Source: Excoecaria cochinchinensis (taxonomy: Eukaryota; Streptophyta; Magnoliopsida; Malpighiales; Euphorbiaceae). Taken from it: a stretch of DNA of 64,000 nucleotides. The translations under genes were made by a program, and so were the position numbers. The notes beneath the pieces are model-generated. The model did not search any database. It saw only the letters and a list, made by a program, of their open reading frames with translations, and was not told the DNA's origin. Shown here piece after piece: positions 1 through 11,798 of the stretch; the stretch's first letter is position 1; every line of letters starts with the position of its first letter. The DNA is taken from assembly GCA_947683425.1 (NCBI GenBank), contig CANTUQ010000055.1, positions 6,392,501 to 6,456,500 on the forward strand. The letters run 5' to 3'.

Positions 1-1484
1 AGTATGATGATATTTATATATTGTCTGATGTGACACATGATTTAAATGATGCATGACCTACGAGAGTCAGTCTAGTGGATAGTTAGGCATGCCTAATAGA
101 GTTATGTGCCGCTGCAGCTATGTGTACGATTTGGACCCTGATCAGGTCCCTGTTTGGATCCTCGCGATCCTTCTGGTGAATCTTTCTTAAGATTCTATGT
201 GTAACAATTTGGAATGAAATAAAAAGAATGTTTGATACCTTTGGGTATCTATGTGTTTATCAGATAGAACCGATACTCTCAAGTATCTATGTGTACTCGT
301 TATCCACTATTTTGAGTCAGCAGGTGTTTCGTTTGCTTTATCTGATATGAACATGAAAAAGTGTTATCCGAATGTGTAAGATCTTGGTCATATGAACCAG
401 TTATGAATATAACTACGGGCTTCAGAAAGTAAATATGTATTTGGTAAACATGACTTTTCAGTTAACATGATTATCCGAACTTGGCATGTGGTTTGTTATT
501 AGTTTCTGAATGCTTTGAAATGATTCGATCGATGTATTTATGTATATGAGTTAAGCATGGTTATTGTGTACAAGCATGAGAATCAGATCGGTTATGAGGG
601 TAAGTATATATGATGTAATCGTACTTCCTGCATGGTTTTGATATGAATGTGAAGTGATGTGATTATGCCTTCAGTCTCCGTTATGGGAGTGTTTACAGCA
701 TGATATGCTATGTATTAGAGTTGTGCAGCGGAAGTGTGGTGTTTTGAATGTTTTCTTGGGTATGTGGCTCAGCATGATAACATTGGTGTCGTGTTTTGGG
801 TTATGACTGTTTTGGCCCATTCCTGATATATGTATATGACTATATGTGTGAGTTTCCGAATGAATGCCTTTATTATGCAAATCTGTTTAGACGTATGTTT
901 TGAATATCCGCAATTGCCATTTGAATGTATTTTGCCTTGACGACCATTGTGAATGGCCGTCCATATTATTATGTTTGTTTTCCCCACTAAGCGTTATCGC
1001 TTAGCACGGGTTCTTTTTCCCATGCAGGTGGCAGGTTTGCTTCTGTTCGAGTCGCGCATCTGCAGAGTCGGCCACATAGGAGTTAGAAGTGATGTATTTT
1101 ATGTAATTTCTGTAGCCTGGATTTTGTAATTCTGTAAAATATGTATATGTAACAATATGTAAAGAGACTGAAGTAACATTTTGGGCGATGTAACTATTTG
1201 TTATTGAAAATTTCTTCTATTTTATCGTCTGTCTGTAACTTCTGTTGCATGATGATAAACTTACATATTTGTATGTTTCTACTTACTGTACGTGCGTGGA
1301 TGAAGTATGTATGATCAGTCTGTGCCTGCAAGTTAAGTCAAATTTTTAATTAACCTGTATTTCGTATGTATGTTATGTATGAAAGTATGCTTCCGTACTG
1401 TACATGTGAATATCTGTGTGAGTGAGCGTCGGGTAACGCGTCCGTCGGCGTCCTTCCAACGGGGACGGCGATGGGGGTGTTACA
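1..1484 (+). repeat. Partial LTR of Tekay-like Ty3 element, truncated by the window edge
   Basis: The segment ends with TGTTACA at 1478-1484, the terminus seen in the other Tekay-type LTRs here, and its last ~60 bases resemble the LTR ends at 56753 and 60853. It carries a TATA-like stretch near 13-20, the palindrome TTAGGCATGCCTAA (83-96), and hairpins at 133-149, 156-170, 178-195, 234-249, 272-287 and 987-1004. No initiator-tRNA primer site follows the end, so this is a solo LTR or a 3' LTR, not a 5' LTR. Its start lies outside the window. Confidence 0.85.
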
Positions 1485-2069
1485 GCACAAGTAACCAAAA
1501 TTGTTCATCTTATTAATGGAATTAGAAATATCATAAATATCATTAAAAAGTTATGGAATAAAAAGAAAATCTAATTCACTATTATCTTTTTTCTCTGTCG
1601 ATGCAGACATTGCAGCCGACAGTTGAGTAGCATCTTGACTCTTCGGAGGCTCTCTAGCAAACTCCCATGAAATCTTGTCTTGTTTTTTCAAACCTGCAGC
1701 TTCATCTTCTACCTTCTCCTTACCCTTCACTCGAGTAGCCATTAGCCTATCAGTGACGATCTCTTTGGGCACATCTCGATCCCAAACAATGCCTTAGGTC
1801 ATGATTTCTTCATCCTAAAAGCCCACTACTATTTTGATAAATCTAATGTCCCAATCAAATATGTCATTGAAAACCTCGAATCCCGGTATGATCCTCCTGT
1901 TTATCCACTGGGGTTCAGCTTCTCAAGCATAAGCACATGTTGAGGTGACTGGCACAAAACTCTCGTAATATGAGGAATTTAACCTACCGTCTTCTTACTC
2001 ATCATTGTTATGCCTTTACACTCAAGGCCCCTCCGATCTTTCTAACCCCTCATCGTGATGGATGCCTGT
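1485..2069 (-). pseudogene. Left part of a broken minus-strand Tat/Ogre-like element
   Basis: This is the minus-strand continuation of the gag-protease remnant at 11799-13517; the chromovirus at 2070-11798 split the two parts and duplicated CCTGT (2065-2069 and 11799-11803). A 73-codon open stretch (1551-1772) is rich in Lys, Glu and Ser, but I recognise no domain in it. Frames elsewhere are full of stops. Assignment to the same element rests on contiguity after removing the insertion. Confidence 0.55.
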
Positions 2070-4636
2070 TGTAACACCCCATTTCCCCCCTAGAAGTTGG
2101 AGCCATTTGTACGTGTGTGCATTATGTATGTGAAGGCATGTGATAAGGGCATTTTGGATAAAATGCATGTTTTGTGGGTTTTATTATAGTGTGAGTGCAT
2201 GTAGAGCTGTAGGATGTGAGTGTGTGGGTGGCATTAGTATGTGCATGCTCACATGTTGGTAGGGTGTGAATTAGCGAGGATAGCCTTGTGTGTGTGTAGT
2301 GCATGCTTGTTGGGTATGAGTGGTTAATCTCCACCAATGAGGAAATGACATGTGTCTAGGGTTAGGAAAAGAAATAGAGGAAGAAAGAGAAAAGGGGAAA
2401 AAGCAGAAATTGTTCTTCATTTCCCGTTTTTCCATTCTCTCTACCCTTCTTCTTCCTTTTCTCTTTTCTTAGTGTGCCCTAGCTTGGATCCAAGGAAGAG
2501 TGGTGGAATTAATCATCTCTTGACCTCATTTGGTAAGTTTTGTAGTATTTTTTCTTCTTCATCTTCTTTTCTTCTTCTCTTGTTCTTGATTTTGGTTAGA
2601 TTGGGTTTTTAATTTAGGTTTTGTGTTTGTTTGGATTTTGGGTGTTCTTGATTAGTTGAGCCTCCTCACGATCCCAAAGGTAAGGAGAAGGCGAGTGGAA
2701 GTGGTACCAAGTAGATTTGGAGCTAAGGAATTTCAGGTTTGGGAATTTATTGATTTTGTGCATTTTGTGATTTTTGTGTTTACGTGAGAATTTCGGAAAA
2801 TTGATGTTTGATGGCGTATATTATAGTGTTGATGTTATGGGTATTCCACTGATTTGAGTTGTTATGCATGATTGTTGAACTATTGAAGCAAATTTGAAGT
2901 TTGATGAGTTTTTGGTTGAAAATTCTAGGTTTGTGTTCTTGAGAAGTTAATTATGTTCATGTATGTTTTTGATTTGGTTAATTATTAGAAAAGTTGTATT
3001 TTATGTCTCTTGTAATGCATGGAAGGTTGATTTTAGGTAAGTTGATGTTTGGGTTGAGTTGTAGTTGAGATTGAAGGTTTGTGTGCTTTGATTTTGGAAA
3101 AATTATGTAGAAAATCGCGTAAGAACTGGAAATCCTGACACTGTCGAGATCGCAACATTATCGCGACGTCGCGACAGAGTTCGGTGAAGCTAGCTCCTGC
3201 GCATGATCGAGCGGAAGTGGGCAGCCAAGCCGATTGCAGCAGAGCTCACAGTCGCGAAGGCGACAGGGTGCTCGGCTGCCGAGCGAATTTGGCTGTTGAG
3301 CGGGTAGTTTCGCCGAGCGGTGCAGCAGAGCCCACTATCGCGATCGCGACGCATGTCGCGAGCGTGACAGAGCGCTCAGCTGTCGAGCCACTGGTCACTC
3401 CCCTATCGGAGCACACGCGTCTGCGCGAGGTCGCGACAGCCTTTGTGGCCACTCACTGTCGCGAGTGCGACGGACGTCGCGATCGCGACAGTGAACCTTT
3501 TTATGCCCTATTTTTCCAATTTTGCCTTTCCTTCCCAAAATGAATTTTGTATCACTTCTTTTTGGGTTTTTACAACTGAATGAGAATGATTATGTTTATA
3601 TATGTGTACTATTATGATTTTTCCATGATAAATTATATGTTACGCTTTGAGCATGAATTGTATTATGCATGACCTGTGAGAGTCAATCTAGTGGATAGTT
3701 AGGCATGCCCAAAAGAGTCCTTTTGCTGCAGCCTCTGTACTGTTCTGGACCCTGATCAGGTCCCTATTTAGTTCCTCGCGAACTTCTACGTGTTTGAATC
3801 TTGTTTAAGATTCCTCCGTAAAAGGTTTTGAAAAGATATAAGTGATACTATTTTCCGATTCATACCCGTAAGATACCGTACCGCTATGTGACAATTCATA
3901 CCCGTAAGGTACATCTACGCGTTTACTCGTTATCCACTACTGTGAGTCAGCAGGTGTTATGGTTTGTTCTGATATGGCCAAAAGTATGCGAATCTGAATG
4001 AGTAAGACTATGAGCATCTGAATTTGAATGACTTTGATATGAGCTTACAAATCTATTGGCATATGAATGTGTTTATTGAACCTTTGAATATCTATGAATG
4101 GAATTCTATGGCGATTATATCTTGTGATATTCTGTATGCTATGTCGTATGTGTTATTCCTTGATAGCCATTGTGAATGGCCGTCCATATACTATTATCTG
4201 TTTTCCCACTAAGCGTTATCGCTTAGCACGGTGTTTCCACCCGTGCAAGTGCGGAAGGTGTTTAGCTTTTGGGAGAGTCGCCGCCAGTCAAGCCAACACA
4301 GAGGGATTAGTGTTAAGGCTTTATTTTTGTAGCATGATTCTTTTGTAATAAAACTCTCTATTGTATATCATTTTTGTAAGCTTCCGCTATGTATCTCTGA
4401 CAGTTGTAATTATTTTGTAATATCAGTTGTGATCAGAACATTACTGTAATGAATGTTATTATATTAATGCATGATCATTCTGATGTTTCCAAAGTTTTTA
4501 ACTTTCGCTATTCATATGTATGTTTATATCATGTGAATGGATGATTGTGTACTATTCTGTTTTGTGACACCCTTACTCATACGAGTCTCACTCCCTTATG
4601 GATGGGTTCTCCTACGTATGGGAAGGGGGTGTTACA
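2070..4636 (+). repeat. 5' LTR of the Tekay-type element
   Basis: It starts TGTAACACCCC and ends TGTTACA, directly before the primer site. It contains a GC-rich TCGCGA block (about 3140-3505), a TATA-like TATATAT at 3597-3603, and a hairpin series: 3699-3712 (one mismatch relative to the 3' LTR copy), GGACC/GGTCC at 3747-3763, GTTC/GAAC at 3771-3783, GAATCTT/AAGATTC at 3796-3813, TACC/GGTA at 3899-3911, CTAAGCG/CGCTTAG at 4209-4226 and GCACGG/CCGTGC at 4226-4246. Confidence 0.93.
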
Positions 4637-4641
4637 GTTTT

Positions 4642-4653
4642 TGGTATTAGAGC
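4642..4653 (+). other. Primer binding site, initiator Met tRNA type
   Basis: TGGTATTAGAGC lies 5 bases after the 5' LTR. It differs by one base from TGGTATCAGAGC, the usual plant initiator-Met-tRNA primer site, which is intact in the second element at 56759-56770. The C-to-T change fits decay of a methylated copy. Confidence 0.85.
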
Positions 4654-4742
4654 TCCGATTTAGGCATTTCTGGGTGTTATTGTGTATAGATATATGTTTA
4701 GGACTGTGTTGGCTAATGCGGATGTCTTTGTCTTTCTTTTAG

Positions 4743-5950
4743 ATGGATTCTAATTCTGTTCGAGGGTCGCTTGAGGGGTTCGCTGAAAGTGTGAATCCCT
4801 AAGCAGTTGATCCTTCTGTGTCTGTGTCGACTCAACCTCTTAGGGTGCAACCTGAGGCTGCAGCCATGCCCTTTGAGGTTATGTTAACTATTTTGCAGGA
4901 CATGGCTAGGGTCATTGAGAGTGTGACTGCTCCTAGAGTCCCTACTGAGAATTTGAGAAAGGCTGGTTCAGAGGACTTCTATGGGACTGGTTTAGATGAA
5001 TCAGAATATGCTGAGAAGTGGTTAGAGAAGGTAGAGCGAGCCTTGGATGAGATTCGGTGTCCTCAGGAGAGGCGGGTAGAGTGTGTTGTCGCCCTGTTGC
5101 AAGGATCCGCCTACGACTGGTGGAAGTTGGTTCGAAGGCATCCCCAGTTTCCTGACCCAGTCACATGGGAGTTCTTTGATAGGGAATTTACAAGTAAGTA
5201 TGTGACTCGAGAGTACAAGGATGCTAGGTGGGCACAATTTTTGAGTCTAAAGTAGAGGGCAATGACGGTTTCAGAATTTGAGAAGGAGTTTAACAGATTG
5301 GCTAAGTATATGCCTGACTGAGAAGTTTTGATGTAGGCATTTTGAGACTAGATTGAATGAATCTCTGATCTCGCTAATGAGTACTCCAGGTATTGGGTAC
5401 TATCAGATAGTACAAGTGGCTATACGGGCTAAGAGGTCTGAGTCTGTTCTGAGAGAGAGAGCTCAGAGGAGGAATCCCCTTCGTGGTGGATCTGGATCGT
5501 CATCATCCTCGAGTAAGAGGTCTAGGAACCCGCAAGATGAGTCATCTTCAGGCCCAGCTTCGAGAGGCAGGAGGCAGGGTTCAGCCTTGAGTATGGGTTC
5601 TGGCAGAGGTGGTTCTGAAAATAGGATGGATGTTATGCCTGAGTGTTCTCACTGCAGGAAGCGCCATTGGGGTAAGTGTAGGTGGCTTATGGGTGGTTGT
5701 TTCAGTTGTGGTAGTACTGATCATTTCTTAGCTAACTATCTGAAGTTGAGTGAGCTTTCTGGTGATCGGAGACAGGCCAGTAGAGTGGGATCGAATGCTT
5801 CGCAGGCAAGTCATGGTAGAGGCCGAGGTAGAGGTCGAGGTGGTCGACCTAGAGATGGAGCTGCATCTGAGTCAGTTGAGCGTCCCGTGGTAGTGCCAGC
5901 TAGAGCTTATGCTATGAGAGCTCAGGAGGAGCAGGATACTCCAAATGTGA
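4743..5950 (+). pseudogene. Broken gag of the Tekay-type element
   Basis: Gag is the structural (capsid/nucleocapsid) protein of the retrotransposon. The ATG at 4743 is followed by an in-frame TAA at 4800-4802, a TAG at 5253-5255, a TGA at 5319-5321 and a frameshift before about 5353. The retrotransposon gag core occupies 4950-5320 (a segment with YDWW followed by WEFF). A basic, Ser/Arg/Gly-rich stretch follows, then two Cys/His clusters near 5640-5730. The second resembles a CX2CX4HX4C knuckle, but the last Cys position reads Tyr. Homology with the gag at 56885-58081 is plain. It is non-functional as read. Confidence 0.9.
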
Positions 5951-8900
5951 GTTATATGCTCTAATTGACCCTGGTTCCACACACTCATATTTGTGCACGG
6001 ATAAGTTAAGTGATAAGTTACATGATGTAGATTTGTTAGACTATGAGATTTGTGTGACCAGTCTTTTAGGGCATAGTGTCAATGTGAGTAGGGTGCATAG
6101 GAATTGTCCTCTTTTAATTGAAAGAGCTGAGTTTCCCGCAGATTTGATTGAATTGCCTTTTAGAGAGTTTGATTTGATTTTGGGTTTGGATTGGCTTAGT
6201 AAGCATCGGCCTGTTGTGGATTGTCATAGGAAGGTGGTTGTGCTTCGGGATAAAGATCGGTCTTTTATGGTTGTTAAGGGCTTAGGTCCTAGTTCTTTGA
6301 GTAATGTGATATCCGCCATGCAAGCTAAGCGGTTTATGAGAAAAGGTTGTGAGGTATTCTTAACAATTGTCTTAGATTCGAAGCATGATCAAGTTGAAAT
6401 TGAGGATATCCCCGTTGTTAGGGAGTTTAGTGATGTGTTCCCTAGTGAATTGCTTGGTTTGCCTCCAGAGAGAGAGGTGGAGTTGTCCATAGAGATTATG
6501 CCTGGTACTTTGCCCATTTCGAAAGCACCTTATCGGATGGCTCCTGTAGAATTGAGAGAACTCAAAACTCAGCTACAAGAGCTATTGAATAAGGGGTTTA
6601 TCAGACCCAGCATATCCCCATGGGGGAGCTCTAATGTTGTTTGTGAAGAAGAAGGATGGTTCTTTGAAAATGTGTATCGACTATAGGTCACAGTGAAGAA
6701 CAAGTATCCCTTACCTAGAATCGAGGATTTGTTTGATCAGCTCAGAGGTGCGGGTGTCTTTTACAAGATTGACCTTTGGTCAAGTTACTATCAGTTGCGA
6801 GTTCAAGATGCGGATGTGGTTAAAACTGCATTTCGGACTCGATATGGCCACTATGAGTTTTTAGTGATGCCATTTGGTTTGACCAATGCACCTGTGGCTT
6901 TCATTGATTTGACGAACCGAGTGTTTAGGCCATATCTTGATCGATTTGTAGTGGTGTTTATAGATGACATCTTGGTTTACGCTAGAGATAAGAGTGAGCA
7001 TGAGGAGCATCTCCGGTTGGTTTTGCAAGTGTTGAGGGAGCATCGGTTGTTTGTGAAGCTTAGCAAGTGTGACTTCTGGCTTCAGGAAGTGTCTTTCTTA
7101 GGGCATATTATTTCAGCTCAGGGTATCCAAGTTGATCCGTCTAAGATTGAGGCGATTATTAATTGGAAAGTGCCTAGGAATGTTCCAGAAGTGAGAAGCT
7201 TTCTCGATTTGGCAGGCTATTACCGTCGGTTTGTTAAGGGTTTTTTGGTCATTGTTGCTCCGATGACTAGATTGTTGAGGAAAGGAGTTAGATTTGAATG
7301 GTCAGATAAGTGTCAAGCTTGTTTTGAGAAGTTAAAGAGGTTGTTAGTCGAAGCTCCTGTACTTACTCAACCCATCTCAGGTCAAGAGTTTGTGATATAC
7401 AGCGATGCTTCCAGTGTTGGACTTGGTTGTGTTTTGATGCAAGAGGGTAAAGTAGTGCTTATGCTTCCCATCAGTTAAAGCCACATAAGAGAAATTATTC
7501 GACACATGATTTAGAATTAGCGGCTGTGATCTTTGCCTTGAAGATTTGGCATCATTATCTGTATGGGGAGAAGTGTAGGATCTTTACGGATCATAAGAGT
7601 TTGAAGTATCTCCTCACGCAGAAGGAGTTGAATATGAGGCAACACCGATGGTTAGAGTTGCTCAAGGACTACGACTGCATTGTGGATTACCATCCGGGTA
7701 AGGCCAATGTGGTTGCAGATGCTCTGAGTAAAAAGTCAGTTTCGGCTTTATTTTTTAGACGATTCAGATGGAGATTTAATTCAGATAGGGGTTTGGTTGC
7801 CCAATTGAGAGTGAAGCCTACTTTGAGACAGTTGATAGTGGATGCTCAGAAGGATTATGTGAGATTGCAATGGACTTTGCTAGAGGTTTAGTAGGGTATG
7901 CAGTTAGAGTTCTCGATTTTGGATGGGGTGCTTATGTATAGGAATCGTTTGTGTGTGCCCGAGAATGTTGAATTGAGGAAACAGCTTTTGAGTGAGGCAC
8001 ACACTATGGTTTTCACTATACATCCTAGTAGTGAGAAGATGTATCGGGACATGAAGCAATTCTATTGGTGGTCCAGCATGAAGAGAGACATTATGGACTA
8101 TGTGGCCAAGTGTTTGACCTGTCAGCAAGTAAAGGCTGAGCATCAAGTCCCTTCGGGATTGCACACTCCTTTGCCTGTCCCCGAGTGGAAATGGGATGAC
8201 ATCACTATGGATTTCGTGTCGGGTTTGCCGTTGACTCAGAGGAAGCATGAATCGATTTTGGTTATTGTGGATCGGCTTACGAAGTTAGCTCATTTTCTAC
8301 CCGTTAAAGTGGATTATTCGATGGATAAGTTAGCCAGTATCTATGTGGATGAGGTGGTCAGATTGCATGGAGTACCATTGTTTATAGTGTCAGATAGGGA
8401 TCCAAGGTTCACATCGAAGTTTTGGAAGGAGTTGCAGAGAGCTTTGGGTACCAAGTTGAATTTTAGTATAGCATTTCATCCTCCGACAGATGGGTAGTCA
8501 GAGAGGGTCATTCAGATTTTGGAGGATACATTGCGGGCTTGTGCTTTGGAATTTTTGGGTAGTTGGGATCGTTATGTGCAGCATATGGAGTTTGCCTACA
8601 ATAACAGTTATCAGTCGAGTATCGATATGTCACCGTATGAGGCTTTGTATGGTCGGCCATGTAGGACTCCAGTTTGTTGGACAGAGTTGACCGAGCGTTC
8701 TGTTGTTGAGCCAGATTTGGTTAGAGATACCGAGGAGAAGATTAGAGTTGTGCAGCAGAATCTAAAAGTGGCTAAGGATCGACAGAAGTCATATGCTAAC
8801 CTGAAGAGGAAAGATATTCGGTTTGAGGTCGGGGATAAAGTTTTCCTTAAGGTTTCACCTTGGAGAAAAGTGCTGAGATTTGGTAAGAAGGGTAAGCTTA

Positions 8901-9240
8901 GTCCTCGGTTTATTGGACCTTATGAGGTGTTAGCTAAGGTTGGTCCGGTAGCCTATAGGTTGGCTTTACCGATGGAGTTGGCAAAGTTGCACTATGTTTT
9001 TCATGTTTCCATGATTTATCGGTATCGATCAGACCCTTCGCATGTGTTGTCGGTTCAAGATGTGCAAGTGCAGTCGGATTATTCTTATGATGAGGAATCG
9101 AAGGCCGTTTTAGCCCGAAAAGTGAGGCAGTTAAGGAATAAGCAAATCCCTTTGGTCAAAGTGTTATGGCATCATTATGGAGTTGAGTAAGCAACTTGGG
9201 AACCAGAGGCAACGATGAGGGCTCAGTATCCACAGCTATT
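5951..9240 (+). pseudogene. Broken pol: protease, RT, RNase H, integrase, chromodomain
   Basis: Domains in order: aspartic protease with DPGSTHS at about 5960; reverse transcriptase about 6510-7200, with the catalytic motif FIDDILVYA near 6957; RNase H about 7385-7735; integrase zinc finger about 7998-8130 (HX..H..CX2C); integrase core about 8195-8520, with Asp in MDF and in SDRD; and a C-terminal chromodomain about 9105-9240, ending in a TWEPE-type motif. There is a local out-of-frame segment around 6640-6690 and a frameshift near 7470-7525. In-frame stops lie at 7889-7894, 8498-8500 and 9188-9190. The 8498 stop falls just before the catalytic Glu, and the 9188 stop cuts the chromodomain. 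The protein would synthesise and insert retrotransposon DNA if intact; here it cannot. Confidence 0.92.
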
Positions 9241-9252
9241 CAGTTCAGGTGA

Positions 9253-9290
9253 GAATTTCGAGGACGAAATTCTTATTAGTAGGGGAGAGT
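9253..9290 (+). other. Hairpin plus polypurine tract before the 3' LTR
   Basis: GAATTTCG-AGGA-CGAAATTC (9253-9272) can form an 8-bp stem with a 4-base loop. It is followed by the purine-rich run AGGGGAGAG at about 9281, which abuts the 3' LTR at 9291. The polypurine tract primes plus-strand DNA synthesis. The same hairpin, with a longer stem, precedes the polypurine tract at 58138-58175. Confidence 0.8.
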
Positions 9291-11798
9291 TGTAACACCC
9301 CGTTTGCCCCCTAGAAGTTCGACCCATTTGTGCGTGTGTAAATTATGTGTGTGAAGGCATGTGATAATGGCATTTTGGGTAAAATGCATGTTTTGTGGGT
9401 TTTATTATAGTGTGAGTGCATGTAGAGCTATAGGATGTGAATGTGTGGGTGGCATTAGTGTGTGCATGCTCACATGTTGGTAGGGTGTGCATTAGTGAGG
9501 GTAACCTTGTGTGTGTGTAGTGCATGCTTGTTGGGTATGAGTAGTTAATCTCCACCAATGAGGAAATGACATGTGTCTAGGGTTAGGAAAAGAAATAGAG
9601 GAAGAAAGAGAAAAGGGGAAAAAGTAGAAATTGTTATTCATTTCTCGTTTTTCCCTTCTCTCTACCCTTCTTCTTCCTTTTCTCTTCTCTTAGAGTGCCC
9701 TAGCCTAGATCCAAGGAAGAGTGGTGGAATTAATCATCTCTTGACCTCATTTAGTAAGTTTTGTAGTATTTCTTCTTCTTCATCTTCTTTTCTTCTTCTC
9801 TTGTTCTTTATTTTGGTTAGATTGGTTTTTAATTTAGGTTTTGTGTTTGTTTGGATTTTGGGTGTTCTTGATTAGTTGAGCCTCCTCGCGATCCCAAAGG
9901 TAAGGAGATGGCGAGTGGAAGTGGTACCAAGTAGATTTGGACCTAAGGAATTTCAGGTTTGGGAATTTATTGATTTTGTACATTTTGTGATTTTTGTGTT
10001 TACATGAGAATTTCTAGAAAAATGATGTTTGATGGGGTATATTATGGTGTTGATGTTATGGGTATTCCACTAATTTCAGTTGTTATGCATGATTGTTGAA
10101 CCATTGAAGCAAATTTGAAGTTTGTTGAGTTTTTGGTTGAAAATTCTGGGTTTATGTTCTTGAGAAGTTGATTATGTTCATGTATGTTTTTTATTGGGTT
10201 AATTATTAGAAAAGTTGTATTTTATGTCTCTTGTAACGCATGGAAGGTTGATTTTAGGTAAGTTGATGTTTGGGTTGAGTTGTAGTTGAGATTGAAGGTT
10301 TGGGTGCTTTGATTTTGGAAAAATTCTGCAGAAAATCGCGTAAGAACTAGAAATCTCGACGCTGTCGCAATCGCGACATTGTCGCGATAGAGTTCGGTGA
10401 AGCCAGCTCCTACGCGTGACCGAGCAAAAGTGGGCAGCCGGGCTGATCGCAGCAGAGCTCACTATCATGAATGCGACAGGGCGCTCGGCTGCCGAGCGGC
10501 GCAGTAGAGCCCACTGTTGTGATCGACATGTATGTCACGAGCGCGATAGAGCGCTCAGCTATCGAGCTGCTAGGCACTCCCCTGTTGCGACCACACGCGT
10601 CTGCGTGAGGTCGTGACAGCCTTTGTGGCCGCTCACTGTCGCGATCACGACAGTGACCCTTTTTATGCCCTGTTTTTTCGATTTTGCCTTTCCTTCCCAA
10701 AATGAATTTTGTATCACTTCTTTTTGGTTTTTAATACTAAATGAGAATGATTATGTTTATATAAGTGTACTATTATGATTTCTCCATGATAAATTATATG
10801 TTACGCTTTGAGCATGAATTGTATTATGCATGACCTGCGAGAATCAGTCTAGCGGATAGTTAGGCATGCCTAAAAGAGTCCTTTTGTTACAGCCTCTGTA
10901 CTGTTCTGGACCCTGATTAGGTACCTGTTTAGTTCCTCGCGAACTTCTACGTGTTTGAATCTTGTTTAAGATTCCTCTGTAAAAGGTTTTGAAAAGATAT
11001 AAAGTGATATTGTTTTTTGATTTGTACCCGTAAGATACCATACCGCTATGTGACAATTTGTACCCGTAAGGTACCTCTACGCGTTTACTCGTTATCCACT
11101 ACTATGAGTCAGCAGGTGTTATGGTTTGTTCTGATATGACCAAAAGTATGCGAATCCGAATGAGTATGAATATGAGCATCTGAATTTGAATAACTCTGAT
11201 ATGAGCTTACGAATCTATTTGCATATGAATGTGTTTATTGAACCATTGAATAGCTATGAATGGAATTCTATGGTGATTATATCTGGTGATATTCTGTATG
11301 CCATGTCGTATATGTTATGCCTTGACGACCATTGTGAATGGCCGTCCATATACTATTGTTTGTTTTCTCACTAAGCGTTATCGCTTAGCACGGTGTTTCC
11401 ACCCGAGCAGGTGCAAAAGGTGTTTAGCTTTTGGGAGAGTCGCCGCCAATCAAGCCAACACAGAGGGATTAGTGTTAGGGCTTTATTTTTGTAGCATGAT
11501 TCTTTTGTAATAGAACTCTCTATTGTATATCATTTTTGTAAGCTTCCGCTATGTATCTCTGACAGTTGTAATTATTTTGTAATATCAGTTGTGATCAGAA
11601 CATTACTGTAATGAATGTTATTATATTAATGCATGATCATTCTGATGTTTCTAAAGTTTTTAATTTTCGCTATTCGTATGTATGTTTATATGATGTGAAT
11701 GGATGATTGTGTACTATTCTGTTTGGTGACACCCTTACTCATACAAGTCTCACTCCCTTATGGATGGGTTCTCCTACATATGGGAAGGGGGTGTTACA
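9291..11798 (+). repeat. 3' LTR of the Tekay-type element
   Basis: Co-linear with 2070-4636, with TG...CA ends and the downstream TSD CCTGT (11799-11803). It keeps the TCGCGA-derived block (about 10355-10655), much of it eroded to TCACGA or TCGTGA forms, and the hairpins, including GTACC-CGTAA-GGTAC at 11060-11074. Confidence 0.93.

Larger units (their letters stand above)
2070..11798 (+). mobile_element. Complete Tekay-type Ty3 chromovirus retrotransposon, coding-dead
   Basis: The element is bounded by LTRs of 2567 and 2508 bp, each running from TGTAACACCC to TGTTACA, and is flanked by the perfect 5-bp duplication CCTGT. Internal order is primer site, gag with zinc knuckle, protease, reverse transcriptase, RNase H, integrase and a C-terminal chromodomain, then a polypurine tract. 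Integrase after RT/RNase H makes it Ty3; the C-terminal chromodomain and initiator-Met primer site point to the Tekay/Del branch (family name by recognition). The reading frame is broken by several stops and frameshifts, so it cannot be autonomous. The two LTRs have diverged visibly, including a short deletion near 10495 in the 3' copy, so the insertion is not recent. Confidence 0.95.

Noticed and set aside
3184..3543. 119-codon plus-strand frame in the 5' LTR
   Set aside because: It covers the CpG-rich palindrome block of the LTR, has no homologue in the 3' LTR frame, and reads as repetitive Ala/Arg/Glu sequence.
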